Shown here in pieces: positions 33,214-44,565 of a stretch of 64,000 nt of DNA (position 1 is its first letter; every line of letters starts with the position of its first letter). The position numbers and the translations under genes were made by a program. The stretch is taken from positions 67,030,278 to 67,094,277 of the forward strand of contig CP136066.1 of the NCBI GenBank assembly GCA_032622095.1, in the 5' to 3' direction. This DNA is from Siphonodentalium dalli. Its lineage: Eukaryota; Mollusca; Scaphopoda; Gadilida; Siphonodentaliidae. The notes under the pieces are model-generated. The model had not been told where the DNA came from. It saw only the letters and a program-made list of their open reading frames with translations, and ran no database searches.

Positions 33214-33939
33214 CGGGCCCACTCGTCCCAGGGCCAGCTCGCCCCAGGCAGTTTTTGGGGCGAGCTGGCCCACCTTTCCGGGGCGAGTCGGCCCGGGTAT
33301 TACATTTGTATTAAAGTTGTAAATAAGTTAATTTATATTGATATATTAATTTTTTAAGTTCATATTATGATATATTTCAGAGTTATGTTCATCAATTTCA
33401 ACATTTATATTACTTTAGGCAAGTTAATAGCCAGTAGGCCTATATGATCCTATATCACACTAGTTGGTCTGAACGACGAACCAGCGAATTCATAAATAAC
33501 AATGATGACCACCACCATCCTCAATTTATATTATAAAATGTATAAAGATTTCGTGGAAAGATTTGTCCCAGGCTGTTCTGAGGAAGGTGGGCGACGTCAG
33601 ACTTCAGACATCTTACCGAGCGGGAGGGCCGCTTACAGACTTTGTTCGGCAGATAATCGCATTGCCGTTCCTGCCATCACAACATATCCGCGACACCTTC
33701 GATGCATTGAGGACAAATAATGATCTCGAAGGTGTGTATATTTAATTCAACATGTATATTTAATGATATTCAACAACATTCAGTGACAAACATTAAATTC
33801 AACAATCTATAATTAACCAAAAGAAAACCAACTTAAATAAGACATTATCCCTTGGGGCGAGCTGGCCCGGGACGAGCTGGCCCGGGGCGAGCTGGCCCAG
33901 GTCGACTGGGGTGAGTGGGCCCTGGGGCGAGTGGGCCCG
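33214..33939. mobile_element. Mutator-like (MULE) miniature element with GC-rich ends
   Basis: The ends are inverted: CGGGCCCACTCGTCCCAGGG on the left and GGGGCGAGTGGGCCCG on the right. Directly repeated and inverted GGGGCGAGCTGGCCC words fill both subterminal regions (33230-33295, 33852-33930). The AT-rich interior carries a transposase fragment (33542-33748). No clean 9-bp target duplication was seen. Confidence 0.6.
33542..33748 (+). pseudogene. MULE transposase fragment
   Basis: The frame reads WKDLSQAVLRKVGDVRLQ, then a TSYR segment, then FVRQIIALPFLPSQHIRDTF and DALR. This is the pattern of the C-terminal part of MULE-domain transposases in animals (often fused to FLYWCH fingers): Q-x-RKV, GL-x-Y, FVR-x-L-x-ALPFLP, F-x-x-LR. 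The catalytic DDE part is absent, so it is a remnant captured between the element ends. Confidence 0.6.
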
Positions 33940-35127
33940 TTTCCATTTTATTTCACGTCATTCCAATATTACGGTCTAAATCATTTCAAAAATAGTTTAC
34001 TTCATTCATTTGCACATCGACAAACACTAAAATTCACATGAAATCACCTATTTACTGTTATTTTCTTTGTTCTTGGTATATAGTAGGCCTATCACCCCCC
34101 AACACGTCATCCTAAACTTGTTCTCCCCTCTCTGAACTTAAGACTGAAGAGCAAATAGAAATGAATCCATGCATATTAATGCAAATCAATTACACTTCAG
34201 CGTAAATATAATGTATTTTTATTGAAGCGCAAATAATTTGCTCTGAAGCATAAATATAGTTGTGCTTCAAGTTCAAGTTCAAGTTCAAGTTCAACGCAAT
34301 TAACCCCTATTATTTGAAGTGCAATAACTTGAATAAGGTATAAATGTGACAAAGGCCAAACAGGCAAACTAGTCACTGCACTATTCATGAATACACGACC
34401 ATATACTAATTTTAGCAGAGTGGCTTAATTGGTTATACTCATATTAATCAACCTTATACCTCGACCTCCACCATCAATAGAATAGAATAGATTGAGATGA
34501 AAACGAAAGGGGATGAAATTGTTGACATTTCATTTGAACCACGTGTCAGTCACGTGGCAAAAAGAAAATAAAACTTTTTTTGTTCTGAAAAAGGCTTCAT
34601 AGCGAGTCTCGTGCACGAAAATAGTCGTGTGAGCATTACGATGTTATATGGAAAATCCCACTCTTACTTTTGTGCCGAGCACTCTAGTTTACAAATAAAT
34701 ATTCTTTCAAAACTGTCAGATTTGCTTCAAATAAGGCGCAAAATGCACGGGTATATTACAAATTGGTAACCATCTCGAGTACGACTATAATGTGTACCAT
34801 TCTGCCGACTGCGCCAGAAGAAACGGACTCAACCGATTCAAGTCTTTGATCCAGAAATTCAAGTCTTAGTGGCATTTTCTCAATAATGCTCTTAGATTTT
34901 AATTCTGGAGCGACACAGTTCCATGAGTTATGATGATATGTGTACCCAATAGTTGTGTACTACAGATGGGGTCATTGCCACAGTTCAATGGCTCCGATCA
35001 ATTCTTTAAAAGCTTTGTCACTCGCAAATCGATCACAACTGTAGTCAGCTACACTAACTCAGTTTTACATCGGCGATCACGTTCGTAGACAGATTTTCAT
35101 ATTCTTATTGTGTATTTTTTTTAAATA
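33940..35127. other. No gene recognised
   Basis: Contains a (TTCAAG) microsatellite at 34266-34295 and the palindromic CACGTGTCAGTCACGTGG at about 34541, which includes two E-boxes. Nothing else is supported. Confidence 0.3.
34266..34295 (+). repeat. (TTCAAG)n microsatellite
   Basis: Five consecutive TTCAAG-type hexamers. On the complement it reads CTTGAA. Confidence 0.9.
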
Positions 35128-35395
35128 TTAAAGATACATTATCCGATTCGATGGTCCCGTATCATCCAGTTACAACAACGGAATTTCACCAAAAGCCGAT
35201 TTATATTTATCCAAATTTGTTTATTACCAATACAATAATACTCACAACAATACCCATCACGATATGATATTTGCCGAAAAAGTCCTATACTAACGGTTTT
35301 TCTTAGTAGTTTGGAGATGCATGAGCGAGTGTGCATGATTTACAACTTCCATATAATTATGGTGATTCCTAGTTCAAATTGGAATTCCCCAACGC
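35128..35395 (+). mobile_element. Truncated AAAGATACATAATCC-family element
   Basis: TTAAAGATACATTATCCGAT, then GGTCCCGTATCATCCAGTTA and TGGAATTCCC match 2977-3230. The right half is missing. Confidence 0.6.
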
Positions 35396-35994
35396 GTGGG
35401 GGTCCGTGACTACCCGCCGCTGAGTCAACCCGCCCATTTCTCTGTGTGACAAACCGCCCGTCTAAAAAGTATAATGATGGTAATTAGGAGGTGTGAGGGG
35501 ATTATGAGATGTTTGTTTAAAGAAACTAGGATGTACCGGTACTTTATTGATTTTAATTTATGTACATGTAATAATATACATATGTAATATCACTTACACG
35601 ATAATATTGTTCAAACTATAATACATTTATTCGAGTTTAATGAACGAAGTCTTAAAAAACAAAATTTAAAACGAAATTTAATGAACGAAGAATAATACGA
35701 AAAAGTTTGATATGAACGAAGTTTGATATGAACGAATGGTTGACAGTTAATTTAAGTTTCGATGGGGCTCCTGTGGTAGATCGTCGTCTGCACTGAGGTA
35801 GTCTCTTCTTCTTTGCATACACGTCGGAACATTTCTTCAGAAAGTTGGCAGTCTTATATCTTCCGGGCCTGTATGGTGTACGTACCTAGATCTGGACTCG
35901 GTGTCAAGATCCGCGGGTGTAACTCTATAGTACATGTAGATAATGTATGAGCCTCTTTCTGTAGAAGGGGAACCATGGTATAAAAATCTAAGCT
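35396..35994. other. No recognised feature
   Basis: Contains short direct repeats of TTTGATATGAACGAA and AATTTAATGAACGAAG near 35640-35740. No gene was found. Confidence 0.3.
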
Positions 35995-36850
35995 GGTACC
36001 GTAAACCGGGGTAACTTGAGACAGTTTTTAGGGTATTTTAAAGCTAACTTTAATTAAATGTTTTGAACCATAGCCAAATCACTTGACACTTCTCAAACAA
36101 CCTCTCAGCTATTGATCTCTGATAGTTCTAACATGTTGTAGCATTGTAGGTGGCAAATATAGTGGCCAGAACAGGTGTCTCAAGTCACCCCGGCAATGGG
36201 GTGACTTGATACAGATGCCTCCTAAACTCATATTACATCTTGTTCCACTGCCCCAATTTGACTCTAGTCATAGGACAGACCGATAATGATGCAATAGATA
36301 AAGATTACTTTAATAAGAATTATAATTTAGATTTTAGCAATCTATATTTGCTATACACCACTACCCAGGCTTTGCGTTAATAATCATGTATCGATATTAG
36401 AATGCAATGCCATTGTATCATGTGATGCTGAAATAGACACAGCAATAATTTAATGGATCGACATGTGCTACTTGTCATCTTAGAAAACAAATAGTTTACC
36501 TTACCTATTATTTCAGGATTATTATAAACACTTCTAGAAATATATAAGAGAACAAACTGGATGGCGCTTAAGTGGCTTTTAATAAAACTTTCTTTCTGAA
36601 TACTCATTGCTGAGTATTTGCCAAAGAAAATGCTAAGATAACAAACTCAACAAACAGACATAGACCATTTGTATAACTTATTGTCTGAGCGTTTCACCAC
36701 AAATAAGTGATATCACTGATTCGCTACCATATTAGATTCATCCAGCACCGTTCCGCGCATGCAGTGCTACAGTTAAAGTTCTGGAGTAGCATTCCATGTA
36801 TGGAGTTTTAAAATATTCATGAATTCCATATTGCTACATTAAATAATTTA

Positions 36851-37495
36851 GGTTTAGGGTTAGGGCTCATGTTGAACTAGTGAAAGGGTTAGGGTTTGCT
36901 TTAGGGTTAGGGAACCCTTTATAGGGACAAAGCCCACCCCCTCGATTACATGTCTAGGGTTAGGACCCATCCTTGATGGGCAAAGCGTATTTCCTCGATC
37001 ACAGGTTTAGGGTTAGGACTCATGTTAAACTAGGGAAAGTGTTAGGGTTCGTTTTAGGGTTAGAGCACCCTTTAGGGTCAAGCCCACCCCCTCAATCACA
37101 TGTTTAGGGTTAGGGCTCATCATTTGTGGGCAAATTCCACCCCTCGATACAGGTTCAGGGTTAGGGCTCACCCTTTATGGGCAAATCCCACTCCTCGATC
37201 ACAGGTTTAGGGCTAGGGCTCATCCTTTATGGGCAAATCGTATCTCCTCCATCACAGGTTTATGGTCAGGGTTTATCTTAAACTAGGGAAAGGGTTAGGG
37301 TTCGCTTTAGGGTTAAGGCACCCTTTAGGGTCAAAGCTCACCCCATCAATCACATGTTTAGGGGTAGGGCTCACCCCGTATGGGCAAATTCCACCCCTCG
37401 ATCACAGGTTAGGGTTCATCCTTTATGGGCAAAGCGTATCCCCTTTTGGCAAAGTTTGGGGCACCCTTAAAGGTCTAAGCCCACCCCGGGTTAGG
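36851..37495 (+). repeat. Telomere-like TTAGGG-rich tandem array (G-rich strand)
   Basis: I count 19 TTAGGG hexamers on the plus strand, embedded in a longer degenerate unit (for example GGTTTAGGGTTAGGGCTCAT, TATGGGCAAA, CCCTCGATCACAGG). It is not a pure telomere tract. The unit is roughly 60-120 bp and variable. Confidence 0.8.
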
Positions 37496-37497
37496 GT

Positions 37498-38325
37498 TAG
37501 TCTTGGAGTCTTGGAGCCATGGCTACATAATGAAGATACAAGTCTTGGAGCTGTGGAGCCATGGCTCCATAACGGAGATTACAAGTCTTGGAGCCATGGT
37601 TCCATAATGGAGGTACAAGTCTTGGAGTCATGTCTCCATAACGAAGATACGAGTCTTAGAGACATACGAAAGTGTATGTAATGGAGCCATAACGATGATG
37701 TATATATTCGTGTAGCTGTTGCTTTGTGGCTCTATGGATCCATGGCTCGTATCATCTTCGTATTTTCGTTTGAGCTATGGCTCCAAGACTCGTATCTCCA
37801 TTCTGGAACCTTGGAGCCATAACGGAGATACGAGTTTTGGAGCCATGGCTCCATAACAAAGATACGAGTCTTGGAGCCATGGCTCCATACGGAAATACGA
37901 GTCCTTACATGTAGCTCCATGACATACACTTTCGTATGGCTCCATGGCTCCAAGACTCGTATCTTCGTTTTGGAGCCATGGCTCCACAGCGGAGCCATGG
38001 CTACATAACACATATACGAGGTTTGGAGCCATATGGCTCCATGTCATACACTTTAGTATGGATCCATGGCTCCAAGACATGTATATTCATTTTGGAGCCA
38101 TTGCTTCTTGGCTCAAAGACTTGTATCTTCGTTATGGACCCATATAGCCACGAGTCTTGGAGCCATGGCTTCATAATGAAGATACGAGTTTTTGAGCCAT
38201 ATGAAAGTGTATGTACATGTCATGGAGTCATAACAATGATGTACGTATTGGTGTAGATGTTGCTTCATGGCTCGTATCTCCATTATGGATCCATGTCTCC
38301 ACGGCTCCAACACTCGTATCTCCAT
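37498..38325. repeat. Inverted minisatellite (CTTGGAGCCATGGCTCC units)
   Basis: A roughly 34-40-bp unit containing TCTTGGAGCCATGGCTCCAT and GGAGATACGAG repeats in both orientations, switching strand several times. The palindromic core GGAGCCATGGCTCC is in most units. Open frames across it are by-products. Confidence 0.85.
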
Positions 38326-38326
38326 T

Positions 38327-38545
38327 ATACCCTAACCCTAAACCTGTGGTACAGGGGATGGGCTTTGATCCTAAATGGTGCCCTAACCCTAAAGGAAACC
38401 CTATAACCCTTTCCCTAGTTCAACGTGAGCCCTAACCCTAAACCTGTGATCGAGGGGATACGCTTTGCCCATAAACAATGGGCCCTAACCCTAAACCTGT
38501 GATCGGGGGTGTGGGCTTTGACCCTAAAGAGTGCCCTGACCCTAA
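38327..38545 (-). repeat. Telomere-like array, opposite orientation (CCCTAA on plus strand)
   Basis: Ten CCCTAA hexamers in units such as CCCTAACCCTAAACCTGTG and CCTAGTTCAACGTGAGCC, the reverse complement of the 36851-37495 units. With the left array it makes a large, imperfect inverted repeat around the minisatellite. Confidence 0.8.
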
Positions 38546-38827
38546 ATCAACCGGTAATCTATTGAAAACATTGGATCCACTGTGAGCAGACGGTCCAATG
38601 TAAACATCACATGACCACATATGTTGATGTCACATGACCAAACAGCATTGTGCACTTAGAAAATAGGAGAAAAATAGAGCTGACAGCTAGTACTTGTAGT
38701 CAATCAGCTAGATTATCATTCAATTTGAGTTGTGCAACTTATCATGTGCATTAACTGAGATATGTTGTAGTAGTTAGCAACTAAATAGCACATGTAGCCA
38801 TATAGAGCATGTATGGCCGGGTCATTC

Positions 38828-38864
38828 CCGGGGTGACTTGAGACACTGTCTCAAGTCACCCCGA
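38828..38864. repeat. Hairpin of the element's subterminal motif
   Basis: CGGGGTGACTTGAGACA followed at once by TGTCTCAAGTCACCCCG forms a near-perfect hairpin with a one- or two-base loop. Confidence 0.85.
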
Positions 38865-39261
38865 GTATGTCCAAAATCATGTTTTTCTTAGAAAGCATAA
38901 AATATGTAACTATATACATAAAATGACAATCTGTTGACACATCAGATATATATTTCTGGCGTCTTTGTCATATGTATTTCCACATAGTCCGCATGGTATC
39001 TGTGGCGCAGTGGAAGTTTGCAAGTGGTCAAATTTTTGCGGAAAAAAATCTATGAAATTCTCAGACCAGTTGCTCCATTTGTTTTCAATTGCATCCCATT
39101 ATTTATAGATTATTATCAAATAAATATACCTGCCTTCAGAATAACTCAGATTTATTTGAATGTAAGAACACAAGGGAATGATTAAAGTTGCCTGAAATAC
39201 GGCACATCCTGTTTTGTCTCAAGTCACCCCGGTGTCTCAAGTTACCCCGGTTTACGGTACC

Positions 39262-39559
39262 CGGCATCGTATTCATTGAGATGAATCCCGATCACCAAGT
39301 GTTGTGATAACACACTGTGATAATGAACCCTTTGCATCAAATGTTTGGTTTTGAATCACCCCTTTTAATTAAGTCACCACTTACCTTATCAGTTAAGTTA
39401 TCAAAACATCGTGTCATTCTTTACTCCAATCCACACATTGACATAATTTATGAATAAACACCTGTTTTATTGGTAAAAAAAACTTTAATAATATATTACC
39501 AAAGAATATAATTACTATTAACAATTTCGGGACAACAAATGTAAACGCATATTAATACT
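39262..39559. other. No recognised feature
   Basis: AT-rich spacer between two inverted-repeat elements. Confidence 0.3.
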
Positions 39560-39880
39560 GAAGGGGTCATTGTCGCCACATTTTGGTGTGCTGGGTACCC
39601 AGCTTTAGGAAAAGTTGTTTTGTGTACCCAGCTTGACCTTTGTAATGCTTTGAGCCCACACAAATGAAGTATTGAAGAACTACAGTAGCATGCTATCAAA
39701 TGGCTCATAGGTACTAATCTTCAAAATTGACATTTTTTATTAATAATTGCTTTCTTGTCGGCGATGTAACTTTATGTTTTACGATAACATAAAACCGCAA
39801 AGGTCAAGCTGGATACCAAAAACACCCTTTCGTAAAGCTGGGTACCGAACACACAAAAGTGTGGTGATAATGACACCTTC
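39560..39880. repeat. Foldback element, ~100-bp arms
   Basis: GAAGGGGTCATTGTCGCCAC at 39560 is matched by the complement ending TGACACCTTC at 39880. The arms also share GCTGGGTACCCAGCTTT and CAAGCTGG words. No clear target duplication was seen. It is probably a miniature element and may have cut the left end off the neighbouring copy. Confidence 0.65.
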
Positions 39881-39894
39881 AATCATAAGATGTC

Positions 39895-40306
39895 CACGTG
39901 TAACCAGCGTGGTACCATATAACATGTCTGTTTGCATGCATAAACATAATTACCGATTGGTAAATAAGTATATATATATCCGCACGTCAACCATCACAAC
40001 ATACCGTATTCTTGTTGATAGCGATATTTTTCATTCTGAATTAATTTGCGATCGCCACTATAATGCGCTGATCCACACCGAACAGTGACATTGTGTGACC
40101 TCCCGTAACGGCGTCCGCTCAGGTATGTCACATTTCTGAAGAATTTGTTGCCAAGCCGTCAAATATTACAGGTAGTGAAAAATAATAGATTTCCAAAATC
40201 TATATCTCTAACTCTGAGCTTTCATCTTCTCAATTCAAATAGTGTTTACCCCTGAAGCCGAATAAATAGTAATTGAGGGGTGTTAAATCGGATTATGTAT
40301 CTTTAA
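39895..40306 (+). mobile_element. AAAGATACATAATCC-family element, left-truncated
   Basis: GTGTAACCAGCGTGGTACCA and the right end TCGGATTATGTATCTTTAA match 3265-3660 and the family terminus. The left terminus is lost. Confidence 0.6.
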
Positions 40307-40365
40307 AAATCTTTAAATATTTCTCATAGTGTCTTATAGCCCCATCCGAACACATAGTATTCATC

Positions 40366-40700
40366 TTATGCTGACTGACTTGCACTCTTCGTAGTTCCCG
40401 GCAGTTTGTTCCATTCAGTAATTGCAGCTGGTAAGAAAGAATCGATATAATAGTCACGGTTATAGTTAATATTCGGAGGTAGTCTTATATGTTCAAATCT
40501 GAAGTTATATCTGGAATTGTTTGCCTGGATTGGTCGTTCATAATTTCTTAAAATTGACGGAGCCCGTTCCACGTATCAATTAAAAAAATTGGCATAGCTT
40601 GTGTTTTCTACGGCGCGAGGAGAGGAGTTCCCAGCCAGTTTTTGATAAAAGACGCGCATTGCTCGTGCTGATCGATTGTTGCACCTGTTACTATTTTTCA
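40366..40700 (-). pseudogene. Non-LTR retrotransposon RT C-terminal fragment
   Basis: The minus-strand frame ending at 40366 contains SRYNFRFEHIRLPP, DYYIDSFLPAAITEWNKLPG, the typical last segment of non-LTR reverse transcriptases (RYNLR...FFP.A...WN.LP). Upstream, in a shifted frame, a NWLGTPLL-like word fits the region just before it. At least one frameshift separates them. It is a dead fragment. Confidence 0.6.
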
Positions 40701-41711
40701 GCTTTACCCAACGCGACCGCCTTCTATATCTTTGATATAATGCATGTATATGTGTACGAAATTGGATGCCGGTTTCAGAACAGATTATATGAATCGTCGG
40801 GCACATCGCCTATCTCCTATGGCTACATGTCTTCTGTTTTAAATTGGTCAGATGTCATTTTCGTCGTTACCATTACATAATATAAACTTCAACGCCCTCC
40901 AAGTTATTATTGCAAAAAATAAACTACTCTGGACACATTTTATAATTGGCAGAAACAGGCTCTCTGACTGACTTTGCATTATGTAAACAGTCAGAACAAA
41001 ATACCATTCCTTATAGGGCTTTATTTCATACTGTTAAAAAGTATCGTATTCTGATATCTAGTGAATACTTTCGTCTGTCTGGTAGGCAGGCCAATGAGGC
41101 CATGATTGGGTCACCTTGTACTTACCTCTAGAGCATGCCACTTTATATCAGTACAAATATGACAGATCGAGGCGCAATAACTATTATTATTAGTTATAGT
41201 GATCTTGCCGACAGCCTGTGAAACAGTTTAGACTGTAGTATTGGGATCGTGAGCTGCAAAATTCCATACACCCCTTGTTGTGAAACTCTGTGTGGTTTAC
41301 ACACATGTATACTATATTTAAAAAATACACAGAATAAATAACAATGTATACCAATTGAATTACAATTGAAATGCATAGTTCGTCCGGTATTGCCTTTCTT
41401 CTATGCTTTCTCACTTTCATTTTACTGATATTTGTATATCCGTGATTTATCTGACAATAAAATTCCATTGTCAGTATATTCAAATTTAATGTTAAGACGA
41501 AGCTGCTGTAATATATGCACAATTGTTTCGGGTGTCTTGCAACGGTTTATACTCTTACTTTCTATCGTTCGCTTCCTTCTAGATTTGAAGATTTCCAATG
41601 AATCTGTGGTACTATTAAGAGATGAACTGCTGAAACACCCTTTCTGTTCTTAATCGATGATCGCAATCAAGTGTGTATATTGTCAAGGCTGTACATTTAT
41701 GTCATATATGG
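40701..41711. other. No gene recognised
   Basis: No supported exon. Small open frames here lack family resemblance. Confidence 0.3.
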
Positions 41712-41964
41712 ACGAAGGGGTCACTCACAAAACAAATTCTGAAGGTTACACAGGTTTTGAAAATGAGCTGAAGATTACACAGGTTTTGAAATTGAGCTGA
41801 AGTGTACACAGATTTTGAAACTTGAATCTCGTTCTACGTTTAGTTTTCGTGTCTGCCATGAATTTTGTAAGAAAAATATTATTCCAATGAAAATTAAAAC
41901 CCTTCAGCACATTTTCAAAAGCTGTGTACCCTTCAGTACTTTTTTTTGTGAGAATGACCCTATA
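41712..41964. repeat. Foldback element with a small internal tandem repeat
   Basis: GAAGGGGTCACTCACAAAAC on the left pairs with TTTTGTGAGAATGACCCTAT on the right. ACACAGGTTTTGAAA is repeated three times in the left arm about 33 bp apart and answered by TTTTCAAAAGCTGTGT in the right arm. Confidence 0.65.
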
Positions 41965-41995
41965 GGGCTAAAATTGTTGTCTTCGTACCTTTTTC

Positions 41996-42238
41996 AAAAG
42001 TTATCTACATGTATCCTGGTCAGGAAACGCGCTAACCTATGAGATAACCGTATGTGCCTTTCCGCGCACGTTTTAATTAATAGTTCCCATTATGTTTGCA
42101 TACTTAAAGAATACAAATATCAACGATGAGATGGGACTGCAAGGAATAAACATATTTACAGTTGAACAAAATTCGTTGGAAAAGGTGCAAACGATTATCT
42201 CGTAGGTTAGCGCCTTTCCAGGATAGATAACTCCTGAA
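41996..42238. repeat. Foldback with ~60-bp arms
   Basis: AGTTATCTACATGTATCCTG and CGCTAACCTATGAGATAA on the left are matched in inverse on the right (TTATCTCGTAGGTTAGCG, AGGATAGATAACT). The spacer is about 115 bp. Confidence 0.6.
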
Positions 42239-42574
42239 AAACATACTAAGACAACACATGCAGCTATAATAGTATAATAGGGGTCGGGGGTCAAATCATC
42301 AAACGTATCTATTTTTGCTCTGCTGCCTGCTGAGACCAGGTATTCACACCCGGTATTTTCCTTTCGGTTTCATGCTACCTGTATGGCTATAATATGCTCC
42401 CCTCTGTACAGGATCGAGTAATAATTTGCCACATAAATGAAAAATTCTTGCAGCCATTTCTCTTCTTGTAGCCATTTCTCAATTTATGTGAACACCCTAC
42501 ATTTGGACAAAAAAATTCAAAAAGTTCACCACTCGCATATATACCCCCCCCCCGTCACACCCTCTCCCATTACC

Positions 42575-42911
42575 ATGCCTCAAAAATATCCATGCTCAAC
42601 ATGCAATAAATCAGTGAGAAAAAAATCAAGATGCTTTATGTTGTGACCTGTGTGATCAATGGATTCACCACCGCTGCTCTAAATTTCTAAAAACAGATTT
42701 AATGAAGCTTGCTAATGATGATAGCCTATGGTTTTGCTACTACTGTAACCAGACCTTATTTCCATTTAATCACATGGAGGAAGAGGCACTGTTTCGACTG
42801 GCATTATTTGACATGAAACAAGAATATGTCCACACAAATTACGCTTCAAATAAATCATTTTTAATGAACCCATTCACTCTAAATGATGACTTCGAGAAGA
42901 ACATCAAATGA
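42575..42911 (+). pseudogene. PHD-type zinc finger of the retrotransposon
   Basis: The sequence reads YPCSTCNKSV, then after a frameshift near 42640 CDLCDQWIHHRCSKF and SLWFCYYCNQTLFPF. The C-x2-C, C-x2-C, WIH-x2-C, W-x-C-x2-C spacing is that of a PHD finger. The next ~45 residues end at a stop at 42909. The frameshift breaks the frame. Confidence 0.65.
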
Positions 42912-44233
42912 ATGACGATGACTACAATTTAAAGCCAGTAAATCCTGAAAACTCCTCTAATTATACCCTCCTTCAGGGGGGGGGGGGCGTGAAAAAATTT
43001 ACACATACAGGGCCCAAAAACAAAATTTACAGCCCTTTTGCTATCCACCCACCCTTTTTGTGCAAACAAAATATTTTTTTCCGCCTGATTTTTTTGGACC
43101 CACCCCGTAAAATAAGAAAACAAAATCATTTAAAATCTATTCAAGACCAAATCAAACAGAATCAAAGGTAAGTTTTAAATTGGTCCGTTTCTGACAGATT
43201 CCAAGTGTTCAAACAATTGAAAAACTATCAACGGTTATGATGTTGTTTTCGACATTGAAAAATACATTTGGAAATAAAAAGTGTTTTATTCTACAGTATG
43301 CACAGATATTGTGAGGTAATATTTATAGTGCCAATAAGCCAACATTGTGTTTCATTTTTACATAAATAGTCCAGTTACTAATTAATGACTGTTGTTCCCA
43401 AAAAGGTGCCACCAACCATCATATCAGAACACCTTATAGCCATACCTGCAATGACAGTTATATAGTATATAAGTATCACTCTTCGGAGCCAAATAAACAG
43501 GCTGGCATGTTTATTTTGTAATTTGAGGTATTTTGTTAGCCAGCACTCTGCAGCACTAGTATTATTTGGTCATTAGACATGCCAGAGTGAAAATGCCAGC
43601 ACTATCAGGCATTATTCAATATTAATTTGAGGTGAAATGCAAACCAGCACTCCTATTCAGTCATCACTTTTATTTGGCACCAGAGAGTGCTTTATCTTAT
43701 ACCTACATATGTTATTAAGTGTTGGTTAAGGTCATAATCTATGTTAGAACACATTTATTAGTGAAAACAACTTAAAACAATGTCCATAATGTGGGTTGAA
43801 AAAAATTTGCACAAACAATTTTGTTCAGGCCTCTGAGATGCACCCACACCGCCCGGTATAGGTATGTTTTTGGAAGATCTCCCTATATTACTTATATCTT
43901 ATACCTACCCTGTTCCTAAGTGTCTGTAAAGGCCATAACCTGCGTTAGAACACAATTATTAATGAATATATTTGAAAACAACTTAAAACAAGGGCAAAAA
44001 TGTGAATAGAAAAAAATTTGCACAAACTCATTTTTTCGGGCCTCTTCGGACCCACCCACCCCGGCCCTGTATGATAAAACTTTTGTGCGCCCCCCCCCCT
44101 GCCTCCTTGATGAATTTAATGATTAATTGAAACTAATAAACCAAAATATGTCATCATCAATGATACACTTTAACATATGTTCACTATTAAATAATATAAG
44201 TTATCCACTTCCCTGTATACCTGTAGACACAGA

Positions 44234-44557
44234 TTTGATACAATAGGCGTTACTGAAACTTGGCTTACCGATGATTCCCCTGTGGTTCTAACCAAAATGG
44301 GAAGCTATAGCTTATATGAAAATCACAGGAGTGATAGAGTTGGGGGTGGAGTTGGACGTTATGTACATGAAAACATTGAAGCACAGGTACGATCAGACTT
44401 GTATTTGTTCAGTGAGAACTTCGAAAGCTTATTTATTGAAATTCCTGACCAAAAAAAAAACAAGAACCAAATAGTAGGCTGTATATATCGAAGCCCAAAT
44501 TCTAGCGTTGATGACTTTCTTGAAAAACTTGAAACAGTATTAACCCAGATACAATAA
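44234..44557 (+). pseudogene. Retrotransposon endonuclease (EEP) fragment
   Basis: The frame has IGVTETWLTDD, then GGGVGRYVHENI, then FESLFIEI and VGCIYRSPNSS. These are the ET-WL, GGG-v-Y, E-x-l-F-i-e-i and YR-P landmarks of the apurinic-like endonuclease of non-LTR elements. It ends in a stop before the RT domain. Confidence 0.7.
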
Positions 44558-44565
44558 ACTCTCAA

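Larger units (their letters stand above)
35995..39261. mobile_element. 3.3-kb terminal-inverted-repeat element, GTAAACCGGGGTAACTTGAG ends
   Basis: GGTACCGTAAACCGGGGTAA at 35995 is matched by its complement ending GGTTTACGGTACC at 39261. Extra copies of GGGGTGACTTGAGACA or its complement lie near 36172, 36195, 38830, 38846, 39215 and 39231, mostly subterminal, as transposase-binding repeats often are. No transposase was recognised. The middle holds two opposed telomere-like arrays and a minisatellite. The superfamily was not assigned. Confidence 0.6.

Noticed and set aside
37229-38435. Several 60-150-codon frames with repeated SHGS and LEPW words
   Set aside because: Translations of the minisatellite and telomere-like array, open on both strands.
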